Shown: positions 46,446 to 54,062 of the stretch, one piece after another
How the letters are laid out: the number at the start of each line of letters is the position of its first letter
Numbering within the stretch: position 1 is the stretch's first letter
From: Deinococcus cellulosilyticus NBRC 106333 = KACC 11606
GTDB lineage: Bacteria; Deinococcota; Deinococci; Deinococcales; Deinococcaceae
Length of the DNA stretch: 64,000 nucleotides
Assembly: GCF_007990775.1 (NCBI RefSeq)
Contig: NZ_BJXB01000001.1
Location: 434,001 to 498,000 of the forward strand
Direction: 5' to 3'
Notes under the pieces: model-generated
Database searches by the model: none
Seen by the model: only the letters and a program-made list of their open reading frames with translations
Told to the model about the DNA's origin: nothing
Made by a program: the position numbers and the translations under genes

Positions 46446-46831
46446 CGAGACGCCGCCCTGGTGGTGAGAGCACCAAACGTCTGGCTGAGGTCACTCAGCC
46501 GGACGGGAAGTCTCTCAAGGTCCCTGCAGCGAAGGATGTGGGCACCTTCCTGTACGTCACAGAAGACGGCAAATGGCCCAAAGCCCCCACCACCTGCCTG
46601 CTGCTGGACATGCCCTACCTGCAGGTGGGCAGCACCATCTACATGGAAGAAATGCGGCCCGGCCACAACATGGGCACCCACCGCTTCATGGAAGTGATCG
46701 ACACCCGCGTTTCTGTGGGTGTCTTTCCCGGCAAGTACGGACAGGTGAAAAGGCTCCTGTTGCTGATGGAACGCACCAGTGATGAGGCCATGGACGCCTT
46801 CACTGCAGACGACCTGGAGGATTTTCGATGA
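46442..46831 (+). CDS. prophage early protein of unknown function
   Basis: 129 residues with a basic N terminus (MTRRRPGG), a central segment LYVTEDGKWPKAPTTCLLLD and no recognised domain. It overlaps both neighbours by four bases, so it is translated together with the MuB-like gene. Confidence 0.75.
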   Translation: MTRRRPGGESTKRLAEVTQPDGKSLKVPAAKDVGTFLYVTEDGKWPKAPTTCLLLDMPYLQVGSTIYMEEMRPGHNMGTHRFMEVIDTRVSVGVFPGKYGQVKRLLLLMERTSDEAMDAFTADDLEDFR

Positions 46832-47157
46832 ACGAGAATCCTTCTGCAAACTCTTTTGACCCCATGGATGAGGCGTGTCACCTGCTGATCAGCCCTGCAA
46901 AACGCCATGCCATCCAAACCGCAGTGAAGCAAGGCCGTGTGACAGCCAGAGATATCTACAGGGAATTCCCAGCATTCTCCAAGAAAACCACCTTTGAACT
47001 GATCCGGCGTTTGATCCGTGGTGGGGTCCTGAAGTACGGCCCGACCCTTCCTGGTGATGTAAAGGGACCCATTCAAACCTATGAAATTGCTGACTTGACT
47101 GCCATCAGAGAGCTGCACCAGTGGCTTTCTGAGCTTCTGGAGGACACCCATGGATAA
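46828..47157 (+). CDS. prophage winged-helix protein
   Basis: 109 residues with a helix-turn-helix pattern (VTARDIYREFPAFSKKTTFELIRRLIRGGVLKY) followed by a wing-like strand. A DNA-binding regulator or replication accessory is possible. Start and stop overlap the neighbours. Confidence 0.7.
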   Translation: MNENPSANSFDPMDEACHLLISPAKRHAIQTAVKQGRVTARDIYREFPAFSKKTTFELIRRLIRGGVLKYGPTLPGDVKGPIQTYEIADLTAIRELHQWLSELLEDTHG

Positions 47158-47569
47158 CCAGCTTCGAGCCCGAATCACCCGTCTGCTGGAGGTTCCTGAG
47201 CAGATTGATGCTGCCCGGAAAATTCTGGTGGCCCAGCGTGCGGAACTTCGCAAAGTGAAGCGCAAACTGGAGCACCGTGAGGCCGCCATTCGCCTTCAGG
47301 TTCCACCCAACATCACCAACAAGGAAATGCGGGACGCTTGGGTGCTGGTGACCTGTGAAGCCGATCAGGAGTGGAGCAAGTGCAAGGACCGGGAAGAACA
47401 GCTGCAGGTCACCATCGACAAGCACCTGGCCCAGGTGGAAGTTCTGGACCATGAGCGCAAGGCTCTGAAAGCTGCCCTGGAGCGAGAATATGCGGACATC
47501 ATCGAGACTGCTCTGAATGACCGTGCCCTGGCAGAAGTGCTCTCCAGAAAGGGTGGCCTGGTCGGATGA
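47150..47569 (+). CDS. prophage coiled-coil protein
   Basis: 139 residues, highly charged, with long helices (AARKILVAQRAELRKVKRKLEHREAAIR and EREEQL-type heptads to residue 115). Its place in the early block recalls Mu Gam, which binds DNA ends, but no Gam signature was recognised. Overlaps both neighbours. Confidence 0.65.
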   Translation: MDNQLRARITRLLEVPEQIDAARKILVAQRAELRKVKRKLEHREAAIRLQVPPNITNKEMRDAWVLVTCEADQEWSKCKDREEQLQVTIDKHLAQVEVLDHERKALKAALEREYADIIETALNDRALAEVLSRKGGLVG

Positions 47570-47799
47570 TGTTTGGCCCGAAAACCGTAGAGGAATTCCT
47601 GGCCCTGAATCCCTGGAAAGCTGTGGTGCTGACCGACTTCGTGGGTGCTTACCAGTGGAGATCCATGCTTGCTCCCACCAAGGAGAGGCATGAGTGGGGC
47701 AACATCCCTGTGGCCTATGGTCGCAGTCCAATCCAAGCTATCAATGCTCTCATGACCCTTCAGGTCGATGAAAAAGGAGAATTATGCGACTCCATCTGA
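47566..47799 (+). CDS. small prophage early protein
   Basis: 77 residues, no recognised domain; contains a motif GRSPIQAINALMTL near the end. ATG overlaps the upstream stop (GATGATG) and its 3' end overlaps the next gene by 16 bases. Confidence 0.6.
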   Translation: MMFGPKTVEEFLALNPWKAVVLTDFVGAYQWRSMLAPTKERHEWGNIPVAYGRSPIQAINALMTLQVDEKGELCDSI

Positions 47800-48155
47800 T
47801 GATCCCCTCTACCCCTTTTTCCTTCCGTCTGGCCCTTATTCGTAGAGTCCTCCGGCGTGCCTTGGATGTCACCATGTTTCCTGCCCGTGCGGTGGCCCAC
47901 AAGATTGTGAAGCCCCTGCGACCCGTGCTGGTGGAACGTGAACTGCTGAACCGCATCCGCTGCAAGAACCTGATGCCCAACCAACTCCGTGACATGGCAG
48001 GCACCATGCGGAACCTTGGATATCTCCATCTGGCCCGGATGGTCGAGGATGAAGCGGACTGCAGGGAAGTGGCCCTAAAAGTGGAGTTCCACCACCGCAG
48101 GGCTGAACTTCGCCAGTTCGGGCAGGACCTGCTGGATGGAGGTGTCGAGCTGTGA
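47784..48155 (+). CDS. prophage early protein of unknown function
   Basis: 123 residues, Arg- and Leu-rich, predicted helical throughout. AAGGAG lies upstream of the ATG at 47784, inside the previous gene. No domain recognised. Confidence 0.6.
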   Translation: MRLHLMIPSTPFSFRLALIRRVLRRALDVTMFPARAVAHKIVKPLRPVLVERELLNRIRCKNLMPNQLRDMAGTMRNLGYLHLARMVEDEADCREVALKVEFHHRRAELRQFGQDLLDGGVEL

Positions 48156-48709
48156 GCACCAACCTGAATCAGTTCCTGATCGGTGTGATGGCCCCAGAGC
48201 GTTACATGACTTTTCACAGCACCATCCATACAGAACGTCCCAAAGCAGCTGAATCTTTCGCCCGTGACTTCTGGGGCGAGTTCGAGCACCCCAACACCAT
48301 GATCTTGCTGGTGATCGACACAGAGACCGGACAGCACCAGACCTTCCATGTGGATTGCCCCGGTTACCGCTTCGATGCTTATGAAGTGGACAGCAGTCAG
48401 GCTGTCAAAGAGCTGGAGATGTGGGCTGTGTACCACCAGAAGCACATGCTGGACAGGGCTGAACTGATCAGTGTGCAAATGGACAGGGAGGATCTGGCAT
48501 GGGACATGGGGCGAAAGATCCAGTCTGCCCGTGACCCCAAATCCATCGGTGTGCCACTGGCTCTGCTCCACAAGCTCAAAGACATTGCGACTGCCCAGCA
48601 GCATTCCGGTGGTTGGATGTGCATTGAAGATCACTTCTTCACCTTCGTCAAGTTCCAGCTTGACCAGCCCATCCCTGAAGTCTGGAAATCTCCTGTAAAC
48701 CCGCACTGA
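48152..48709 (+). CDS. prophage early protein of unknown function
   Basis: 185 residues starting at GTG 48152, which overlaps the upstream stop (GTGA). Alpha/beta composition with MILLVIDTETGQHQTFHVD and WGMRK-type helices; no family recognised. It is the last gene before the 14-bp hairpin at 48723-48758. Confidence 0.65.
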   Translation: MSTNLNQFLIGVMAPERYMTFHSTIHTERPKAAESFARDFWGEFEHPNTMILLVIDTETGQHQTFHVDCPGYRFDAYEVDSSQAVKELEMWAVYHQKHMLDRAELISVQMDREDLAWDMGRKIQSARDPKSIGVPLALLHKLKDIATAQQHSGGWMCIEDHFFTFVKFQLDQPIPEVWKSPVNPH

Positions 48710-48722
48710 GAAATCTTTTTTT

Positions 48723-48758
48723 GGCTTTGCGTGTCTACATGTGAAGACACGCAAAGCC
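48723..48758. promoter_or_regulatory. 14-bp perfect hairpin containing operator half-site
   Basis: GGCTTTGCGTGTCT and AGACACGCAAAGCC pair perfectly around ACATGTGA. It includes TGTCTACA (48732-48739), the half-site found twice at the early promoter. A run of T lies before it rather than after, so it is not a standard terminator on the plus strand. AGGAGGG and the next ATG follow at once. Confidence 0.6.
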
Positions 48759-48774
48759 AGGAGGGAACGACATC

Positions 48775-49326
48775 ATGACCTGGAAAGACAAGCGAGACGA
48801 CTACCAACCAGACGTGCCCCCCATGTCCCTGAAGCCCTTTAACCCTGGCAAGGCTGGAGAGATCAAGGCCACTGCCAGTGCAGCAGACCTGCTGAGCATG
48901 GCTGCCCAGTGCGAGGCCATTGGCTTTGATTGGCTGGGGCTCAGCAGTGCCTACCTGGACTGGAAGAAACACAAAGACATCGGGGAATTCCGGTGGCGTG
49001 CAAACACCGCTGGTGGCCCTGTTAGTGGTGTGGATCGTGCACCAGACACCCTCATCTACAAAGGACAGGAGTTCAGGCCAGAACTGATCCCCTCTGTTGT
49101 CACCATCCTGCCTCACGCCATCCGTGATGGAAGCCTGCAGAAATTCACAGATCTGCTGGTGACAAAGGAAATCTTTCGGGTGGAGTGCATTGCCCCGGAT
49201 GCCATGAGTTACAGGCGGGTTCTGCGGTGCCACGCCCCGGGCAAGATTTTCACCCTCAAAGAAGACAAACCAGAGGACAAAAAGGAGGTCGCAAATGGAT
49301 CAGGACCGGAAGCCCCCACTGTTTGA
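48775..49326 (+). CDS. prophage protein of unknown function
   Basis: 183 residues with a polar N terminus and mixed alpha/beta composition (ASAADLLSMAAQCEAIGFDWLG); no domain recognised. AGGAGGG precedes the ATG. It follows the operator-like hairpin, so it may open a second early transcription unit. Confidence 0.65.
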   Translation: MTWKDKRDDYQPDVPPMSLKPFNPGKAGEIKATASAADLLSMAAQCEAIGFDWLGLSSAYLDWKKHKDIGEFRWRANTAGGPVSGVDRAPDTLIYKGQEFRPELIPSVVTILPHAIRDGSLQKFTDLLVTKEIFRVECIAPDAMSYRRVLRCHAPGKIFTLKEDKPEDKKEVANGSGPEAPTV

Positions 49327-49672
49327 GGAACACCCCTACCTCTACTGCCTGTGGCACCTGGAGCACAACTACAGGACCTATCAGGCATTCCGGGAACTGG
49401 CAGACCGTTACCGCGAATTCAACCCCCACCGGACCCTCTCTGCAGACATGATCTGCCATGTGATCCGTTTCGAGCTGGGCATGAGGAATGAGGGGGATGC
49501 CTTTCACATCAGCAACAACCTGACCAGTTGGTACGCCCGTGTGTACCGCCTGGAGCACCCAGAAGCCAACTTTGGACTTCGCCCAGCCTGGATGAGTCAG
49601 CTCACAGATGACCAGTGGGATGAAGTTCGGGACCTTCTCAGACGCATGAAGGAGCAACATGAAACAGCTTAA
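49295..49672 (+). CDS. prophage protein of unknown function
   Basis: 125 residues, rich in aromatic residues and helices (YCLWHLEHNYRTYQAFRELADRY). GGAGG lies inside the previous gene before the ATG at 49295; the genes overlap by 32 bases. No domain recognised. Confidence 0.65.
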   Translation: MDQDRKPPLFEEHPYLYCLWHLEHNYRTYQAFRELADRYREFNPHRTLSADMICHVIRFELGMRNEGDAFHISNNLTSWYARVYRLEHPEANFGLRPAWMSQLTDDQWDEVRDLLRRMKEQHETA

Positions 49673-50051
49673 ACAGGACCCCACCAGCATGCAGCGGAAA
49701 GTCGTGGCTGTGATGGCCGTGAACATCATGCTGTGCAAAATCCAGAGTGCTTCCACCCATCCAGGGTTCTTCCATGAGCGGGGCTTACATGGTCAGGTGC
49801 TGGTGGACCACGCAGGTTTCTTTTGGTGGAACGACCCCAGGAAGGGCTTTGTGTTGCTGCTCCAGGCACCCAATTACAGTGTTGGCCCCACCAGTTTCCG
49901 GGGTTTGCTCCGCCTGGTCCAGGTGTACCTGCAGCACGATCAGGTGATCCCCAGGAAAAACTTCCCAGGTGCAGGTGACCTGGGTCTGGATCAGATGGAG
50001 TGGGAAGGCATTCTTTCAGCAGCCCAGGCTGCAGGGGTGGTGTCCGCATGA
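49659..50051 (+). CDS. prophage protein of unknown function
   Basis: 130 residues; overlaps neighbours at both ends. The middle (HAGFFWWNDPRKGFVLLLQAP) suggests a small beta domain. Not recognised. Confidence 0.6.
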   Translation: MKQLKQDPTSMQRKVVAVMAVNIMLCKIQSASTHPGFFHERGLHGQVLVDHAGFFWWNDPRKGFVLLLQAPNYSVGPTSFRGLLRLVQVYLQHDQVIPRKNFPGAGDLGLDQMEWEGILSAAQAAGVVSA

Positions 50052-50584
50052 CCCAGGCTGAGCCTAAACCCATCCACACCACAGCCCCATCTTCTGCCAC
50101 CATCCAAGCCATCCGTGAACGCTGGGCCAGGGCCACCCCTGGCCCCTGGGGTTGGTTCGGTCACGTGAGCAGGACCAGCAAACATACAGCCATTCGCCTG
50201 TCCAGCAAAGCCAATGGCAACATCGTGATGGACTTCAAGCGGGTGGGCAAAACCAACGACGCTCAGCCCCGTTTTGGGAGGAATGACCTTCTGGTTGGGG
50301 CGAGAGAATTCGTGAAGTACGAGGTGGGCTATCGAGAACAGATCGATGCCATTGACCACCCAGACGCAAAGGCCATTGCTGCAGCCCCTGAGGACGTTCG
50401 GACCCTGCTGGAAGCCCTGGAAGTCTGCAGGAACGCTTTCCAGGCTCTCAAGCATGCTGAAGACCTGAAGCAATCCATCGTGCCTGCAGAGGCTTATGTG
50501 TCAGCACCAATAGCAGAGTTCTACGCCAGAAAAGCCATGCAGGAAGCCCTCTTTGTTCTGGGGCTGACAGGGGGTCAATCATGA
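50048..50584 (+). CDS. prophage GPW-motif protein, paralogue 1
   Basis: 178 residues from ATG 50048 (ATGA overlap). The first 120 residues are paralogous to the next gene: IRERWARATPGPW, then DAQPRF, then DHPDAKAIAAAPEDVRTLLEAL. This IRxRWxxATxGPW...PDAxxIAxAPEDVRxLL layout is common in phage proteins of unknown function. The C-terminal part differs from paralogue 2. Confidence 0.7.
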   Translation: MTQAEPKPIHTTAPSSATIQAIRERWARATPGPWGWFGHVSRTSKHTAIRLSSKANGNIVMDFKRVGKTNDAQPRFGRNDLLVGAREFVKYEVGYREQIDAIDHPDAKAIAAAPEDVRTLLEALEVCRNAFQALKHAEDLKQSIVPAEAYVSAPIAEFYARKAMQEALFVLGLTGGQS

Positions 50585-51144
50585 CAGCGACATCTGAAGT
50601 GAAAACCCCCATTGATTCCATCCGGGACCGCTGGAGCAAGGCCACCAGAGGACCCTGGCAGTGGTCCGGGTATGTCTCCAGAGACAGCCTGAAGCAGACA
50701 GACATCAACCTCACGACCACCTGGGGCGGTAGACGGGTCGTGATGATGTTCGAGCGGGTGGGCTTCAGGGATGCCCAGCCCTGGTTTCAGCCCCAGCCGG
50801 GTGATCTTGGAATGCAGCAAGGCAGGGACCTTGTGAAGCAAGATCCAGAGACCTCCAGCGGCCAGTTCTGGGGCATCAATCACCCGGACGCTGAGGCCAT
50901 CGCTCACGCCCCGGAAGATGTGCGGATGCTCCTGCAGGAAGTGGACCGACTCAGGGCACAGGTGCCCAGCTGGACCCCCATTACCCAGAAACCTGCAGAG
51001 TCCGGCACCTATCTGGTGATCATGGCCGGATTCCCTGTGGTCCTCTTCTACAACGCTGAAGAAGACTTCTGGGATGACGATGAGCAGACCGATGCCCTGG
51101 TCACCCATTGGATGCCCATCCTCAGAACGCCGGAGGACGCATGA
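50581..51144 (+). CDS. prophage GPW-motif protein with DUF551-like tail, paralogue 2
   Basis: 187 residues. The N-terminal 120 residues align with paralogue 1 (IRDRWSKATRGPW, DAQPWF, NHPDAEAIAHAPEDVRMLL). The C-terminal 60 residues look like DUF551 (WTPITQKPAESGTYLVIM, ending VTHWMPILRTP), a small domain frequent in phages. A recent tandem duplication followed by domain gain is the simplest reading. Confidence 0.7.
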   Translation: MTATSEVKTPIDSIRDRWSKATRGPWQWSGYVSRDSLKQTDINLTTTWGGRRVVMMFERVGFRDAQPWFQPQPGDLGMQQGRDLVKQDPETSSGQFWGINHPDAEAIAHAPEDVRMLLQEVDRLRAQVPSWTPITQKPAESGTYLVIMAGFPVVLFYNAEEDFWDDDEQTDALVTHWMPILRTPEDA

Positions 51145-51434
51145 CCAGCTTCAGTTTCAGTGAAGTCACCATCACCCTGGGTGGGGTCCAGATCCAGGCC
51201 ATGCAGATCCACTATGCCCTGAGTGACAAACCTGTCCGTGGCGTCTACCGGGCGTCAGGTGAGATCCCAGTCCGGTCTATTGGTAAATCGCTGGACCTGG
51301 TGCTCTCCAGACAGGAGCCCTGCCCAGTGCCTCAGAGCAGGTTCGAGATCGCCCGAAAAGCCAAATTCATCCGGCGTGGAAACCGCTCCCGGAAACTACA
51401 GGTTTCCCGTGCCAGAAAGTGGGGATGGAGATGA
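51141..51434 (+). CDS. small prophage protein
   Basis: 97 residues from ATG 51141 (ATGA overlap), with a very basic C terminus (RKAKFIRRGNRSRKLQVSRARK) that could bind nucleic acid. No domain recognised. Confidence 0.6.
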   Translation: MTSFSFSEVTITLGGVQIQAMQIHYALSDKPVRGVYRASGEIPVRSIGKSLDLVLSRQEPCPVPQSRFEIARKAKFIRRGNRSRKLQVSRARKWGWR

Positions 51435-51694
51435 ACTGGGATGATTTTGATTCCCTTCCACCCCATCAGAAAGCTCTGCTTGCTGAAACTGTCCCTGAAG
51501 TCAAAGCTCTGGCCCGGCGAGAGGAAAGGCGTGAAATCCTCCTTGCCAAGATCAAACTCGCAAGCTTTGAGAAACCCAACATCCCTGCACACCTCACGGA
51601 AGGAAGGGCAACAGCTCAGAAAATTGCAGAGCTGGAGAGCCTTTACGAGTGGGTGGTTTCTGGGCATGACAGTTCAACCTGGAGGACCAAATGA
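51431..51694 (+). CDS. small prophage protein
   Basis: 87 residues from ATG 51431 (ATGA overlap). Largely helical and charged (KALARREERREILLAKIKLA). No domain recognised. Confidence 0.6.
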   Translation: MNWDDFDSLPPHQKALLAETVPEVKALARREERREILLAKIKLASFEKPNIPAHLTEGRATAQKIAELESLYEWVVSGHDSSTWRTK

Positions 51695-51912
51695 CACAGA
51701 CCAAAGAGCGTGCTGGATGGACCAAACTGCACCAGCGTGGGCAGTTCCACTTTGTGCAGGGTTCCTGGACCCTGTGCGGCCTGGCAGCTGCCCGGTCAGA
51801 CCTGGAACTGGTGAACACCATCAAAGAAGTCACCCAGAAATTTCAGTCTGGAGATGGCTTCTGTCCAAAGTGCCAGAGGGCCACTGAGAAGGCACAGAAG
51901 GGAGCGAAGTGA
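51691..51912 (+). CDS. small prophage protein with CxxC
   Basis: 73 residues; WTLCGLAAARSD and a C-terminal GFCPKCQRA give a Cys set that may bind zinc. Start overlaps the upstream stop. Function unknown. Confidence 0.6.
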   Translation: MTQTKERAGWTKLHQRGQFHFVQGSWTLCGLAAARSDLELVNTIKEVTQKFQSGDGFCPKCQRATEKAQKGAK

Positions 51913-52118
51913 GATCTATAGCTTTTGAGGTGGTGGAAGAGGACCCTACCATCGAAGAGATCCAGTATTCCCAGAAGCTTTTGGCAGAGCAGGACCGGAG
52001 GTTTTACCACAGCGTGGTGAATGGCAATCCTCAGCCCCCGGCACCCCCCAAACCACCTCACCCCAGAAAAGCCCTCTTCCAGCGTCGCAAGAAACGCAAC
52101 CAGAACAGGAGAAAGTGA
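51909..52118 (+). CDS. small basic prophage protein
   Basis: 69 residues starting at GTG 51909 (overlap with the upstream stop). The end is proline-rich then strongly basic (QRRKKRNQNRRK). Function unknown. Confidence 0.55.
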   Translation: MRSIAFEVVEEDPTIEEIQYSQKLLAEQDRRFYHSVVNGNPQPPAPPKPPHPRKALFQRRKKRNQNRRK

Positions 52119-52120
52119 CC

Positions 52121-52699
52121 ATGACCGGGACCCCTGAACCCCGAATTCCGATCATCCGCGTGGATTACCAGGCAGGTATCTTTTTCAACACCATGACCGG
52201 GGAGGTCCTGCAGGAGATCTCTGGTGCCATCATGCTGGAGTTCCAGAAGAACTGGGTGTTGTGGCCTGAGTGGACAGGACGGGCTTCCATGCCCATGTGC
52301 GTGGATGGCAGCGACACCACCAGGGGCAAGTGTGAGGACTGCAAGCTCAGGCAGTGGCACCTTGAAACCCCTCCACGCTGCAGTGAAGAACTGTCTGTGG
52401 TCCTGCAGACGGGCAACATGCTGGTGCTTCTGGTGGCCCGTCGCGGCATGTCCAGACCCCTGGAACAGTGGATTGAGATGCAGAACATCATGGGCAATCC
52501 CCTGCACGGCCAGGAACTCACCCTGAGGTTAATCAAAGATTACAGAAACCCCAACGCTGAGCTGCACAGAATTTCTGTGCTTCCAGGTCGGTTTCTGACC
52601 AGGGAAGAGTTAGAGGGGAATGTGAAGCTTCGAACTCAGGGAAACCCCTTAGACTCAGGTCTAAAATCCGTGCAGGAACAGGCTCCCAGCGAAGCGTAA
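52121..52699 (+). CDS. prophage protein with central Cys pairs
   Basis: 192 residues from ATG 52121 (AGGAGAAAG upstream; GTG 52115 is the alternative). CVDGSDTTRGKCEDCKLRQW and PPRC give four Cys that may hold a metal. The tail is acidic and Ser-rich. It closes the early block; the phage activator-site promoter follows 16 bases later. No family recognised. Confidence 0.6.
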   Translation: MTGTPEPRIPIIRVDYQAGIFFNTMTGEVLQEISGAIMLEFQKNWVLWPEWTGRASMPMCVDGSDTTRGKCEDCKLRQWHLETPPRCSEELSVVLQTGNMLVLLVARRGMSRPLEQWIEMQNIMGNPLHGQELTLRLIKDYRNPNAELHRISVLPGRFLTREELEGNVKLRTQGNPLDSGLKSVQEQAPSEA

Positions 52700-52715
52700 A
52701 GACACCGTTACATTT

Positions 52716-52758
52716 AAGTGGAGATGTCCATTTGCTGAATTGAACCTTAGGCTAGGAT
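52716..52758 (+). promoter_or_regulatory. phage activator-site promoter P1
   Basis: AAGTGGAGATGTCCA (52716-52730), then exactly 22 bases, then TAGGAT (52753-52758). The 15-mer holds the dyad TGGA....TCCA and recurs exactly at 53581 and 57463 and at 12 of 15 positions at 63085, each time 22 or 23 bases before a TANNNT box. No -35 hexamer is present, so an activator is expected. Confidence 0.75.
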
Positions 52759-52832
52759 GAAATCACCAGCACAGCTGGAATTCATGAAACCCCAAAGTTC
52801 AGTTCAGCATCTCCAGAAAGGGGCACAGCAAA

Positions 52833-53168
52833 ATGGCCGGGCTGGAATGCAATGAATGTCTACAACCGACCCGCGTGATCGACAACGGGAAAACGGAAAC
52901 AGACAAAGACGGACGGGTTTTGTACCGGAGATACCGCGTATGCACCAATCCCACATGTCCGAGATACAAAATCCGCAGGGAGTCCGTGGAAGTGTGGCTG
53001 CCCGACGAAACGACCACACCATTCGTGGTGTCGAATCGGGAATTGAACCTCGCAGACGAACCCGAAGAAGGTCCCTGGCAGATGTCTCTGTTTCCGAACT
53101 CCTCAGCAAAGCAGGAGCCCTCACCGACACCCCAGAGCCCCAAAGGGCCGCCCCCAAAGCGGAAATGA
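52833..53168 (+). CDS. Ogr/Delta-like zinc-finger protein, putative late activator
   Basis: 111 residues. Cys6-x2-Cys9 and Cys37-x4-Cys42 in CNECLQPTRV...RRYRVCTNPTCPRYK match the spacing of the P2 Ogr/Delta zinc finger, whose members activate phage late promoters from dyad sites upstream of -35. The C-terminal third is low-complexity and Pro/Lys-rich. It sits directly behind promoter P1, and three further P1-like promoters drive later modules, which supports the role. Other zinc-ribbon proteins remain possible. Confidence 0.65.
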   Translation: MAGLECNECLQPTRVIDNGKTETDKDGRVLYRRYRVCTNPTCPRYKIRRESVEVWLPDETTTPFVVSNRELNLADEPEEGPWQMSLFPNSSAKQEPSPTPQSPKGPPPKRK

Positions 53169-53515
53169 CCGGATACCCCTTCCTTCTGGCGACAGCCCTC
53201 AGGAACAGCCAGTGGAAGATTTCTCAGGTGATTCTGACCAACACAATGGACTGCAAGAGCCCCGATCCTGACCGGACCCTGCAGGTTGCCAAGTGGACCA
53301 TCCTGGAAAGAGATTTCCTCAGAATCCTGCACAACATGCAAGCACAGGACGTGACCAAAATCCGGGAATACCTCTGGTACGAAAAGAACAAATGGGATGC
53401 TGACACCCAGAAGCATGTGAGCGTCCAGCCGGACTGGGCGATGGCAGCTGCAGCATTTGAAGACCTCTGGGCATCCCTTAGAGCGTATGGCTGTCTGAAA
53501 CGCATCCGGGACTGA
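53165..53515 (+). CDS. prophage protein downstream of the Ogr-like gene
   Basis: 116 residues from ATG 53165 (ATGA overlap with the Ogr-like gene). Mostly helical (WTILERDFLRILHNMQAQDVTKIREYLWYEKNKW). The open frame extends to 52856 but that part is a shadow of the Ogr-like gene. A strong terminator follows. Function unknown; a regulatory partner is possible. Confidence 0.65.
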   Translation: MTGYPFLLATALRNSQWKISQVILTNTMDCKSPDPDRTLQVAKWTILERDFLRILHNMQAQDVTKIREYLWYEKNKWDADTQKHVSVQPDWAMAAAAFEDLWASLRAYGCLKRIRD

Positions 53516-53531
53516 CTGAAACAGAATCCAG

Positions 53532-53557
53532 AACCACCCTCAGGGGTGGTTTTTTTG
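53532..53557 (+). terminator. intrinsic terminator
   Basis: AACCACCC and GGGTGGTT with TCAG as loop, then a run of seven or more T (53550-53556), 16 bases after the stop of the previous gene. Confidence 0.9.
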
Positions 53558-53580
53558 TGGCCTGCAGGAGCCAGAACCGC

Positions 53581-53623
53581 AAGTGGAGATGTCCAAGAAC
53601 GGCTGAACAGAATTGCCTATCCT
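53581..53623 (+). promoter_or_regulatory. phage activator-site promoter P2 (lysis module)
   Basis: Exact AAGTGGAGATGTCCA at 53581-53595, 22 bases, TATCCT at 53618-53623. It drives the lysis genes from 53690. Confidence 0.78.
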
Positions 53624-53644
53624 GAGAAAGACAAAGTATCCCGA

Positions 53645-53676
53645 CCCCGAGAGCCAGACTCTCGGGGTTTTGCTTT
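53645..53676 (+). terminator. terminator-like hairpin in the P2 leader
   Basis: CCCCGAGAG and CTCTCGGGG form a 9-bp stem around CCAGA, followed by TTTTGCTTTT. It begins only about 15 bases after the predicted P2 start and ends before the Shine-Dalgarno of the first lysis gene. Confidence 0.75.
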
Positions 53677-53689
53677 TGGGAGGCAACAT

Positions 53690-53896
53690 GTGACCGCCAC
53701 AGACGAACAGGAACGGATTCGCGTCCTGGAAGAGAAGGTGCAGGAACTCCGGGAGTGGAGACTCGCCAAGGAACTGGCAGAGAAATACAACCGCGAAATG
53801 CGTCCCAAACGAAAAATCAACTGGAACACCGTCTTCACGGTGGGAGCCTACATCCTTCTGGCCCTGTCCCAGCTGCTGACAGGAAAAGGAAACTGA
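53690..53896 (+). CDS. XhlA-like coiled-coil membrane protein
   Basis: 68 residues from GTG 53690, after GGGAGG. A coiled coil (EQERIRVLEEKVQELREWRLAKELAEKY) and one C-terminal membrane helix (TVFTVGAYILLALSQLL) match the haemolysin XhlA type, which assists phage lysis. It is the first gene of the lysis cassette. Confidence 0.75.
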   Translation: MTATDEQERIRVLEEKVQELREWRLAKELAEKYNREMRPKRKINWNTVFTVGAYILLALSQLLTGKGN

Positions 53897-53897
53897 C

Positions 53898-54062
53898 ATG
53901 CTGAATGCCCTCAAAAACATCCTGATCGGCACGGCCCTCCGCCTGGCCGCCAACCTGCTGAAAGGACGCATCCAGAATACTGGGCTGTCTGAAGTGGACA
54001 AAAAGAACCTTTCGGACGCCATTGATGAGGTGGTCGAGGCTGTCACCCAGGGGTCCAAATGA
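53898..54062 (+). CDS. small lysis-cassette protein
   Basis: 54 residues from ATG 53898. An amphipathic start (MLNALKNILIGTALRLAANLLKG) is followed by a helical acidic part (DKKNLSDAIDEVVEAV). Its size and location between the XhlA-like protein and the endolysin suggest a holin-associated role. It starts one base after the upstream stop codon and overlaps the endolysin start. Confidence 0.65.
   Translation: MLNALKNILIGTALRLAANLLKGRIQNTGLSEVDKKNLSDAIDEVVEAVTQGSK

Noticed and set aside
48723..48758. intrinsic terminator after the early genes
   Set aside because: The perfect stem has no U-tract downstream on either strand; the T-run is on the wrong side, and it carries an operator half-site.
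52856..53164. N-terminal extension of the gene at 53165
   Set aside because: That part of the frame is a shadow of the Ogr-like gene; ATG 53165 has the usual ATGA coupling.
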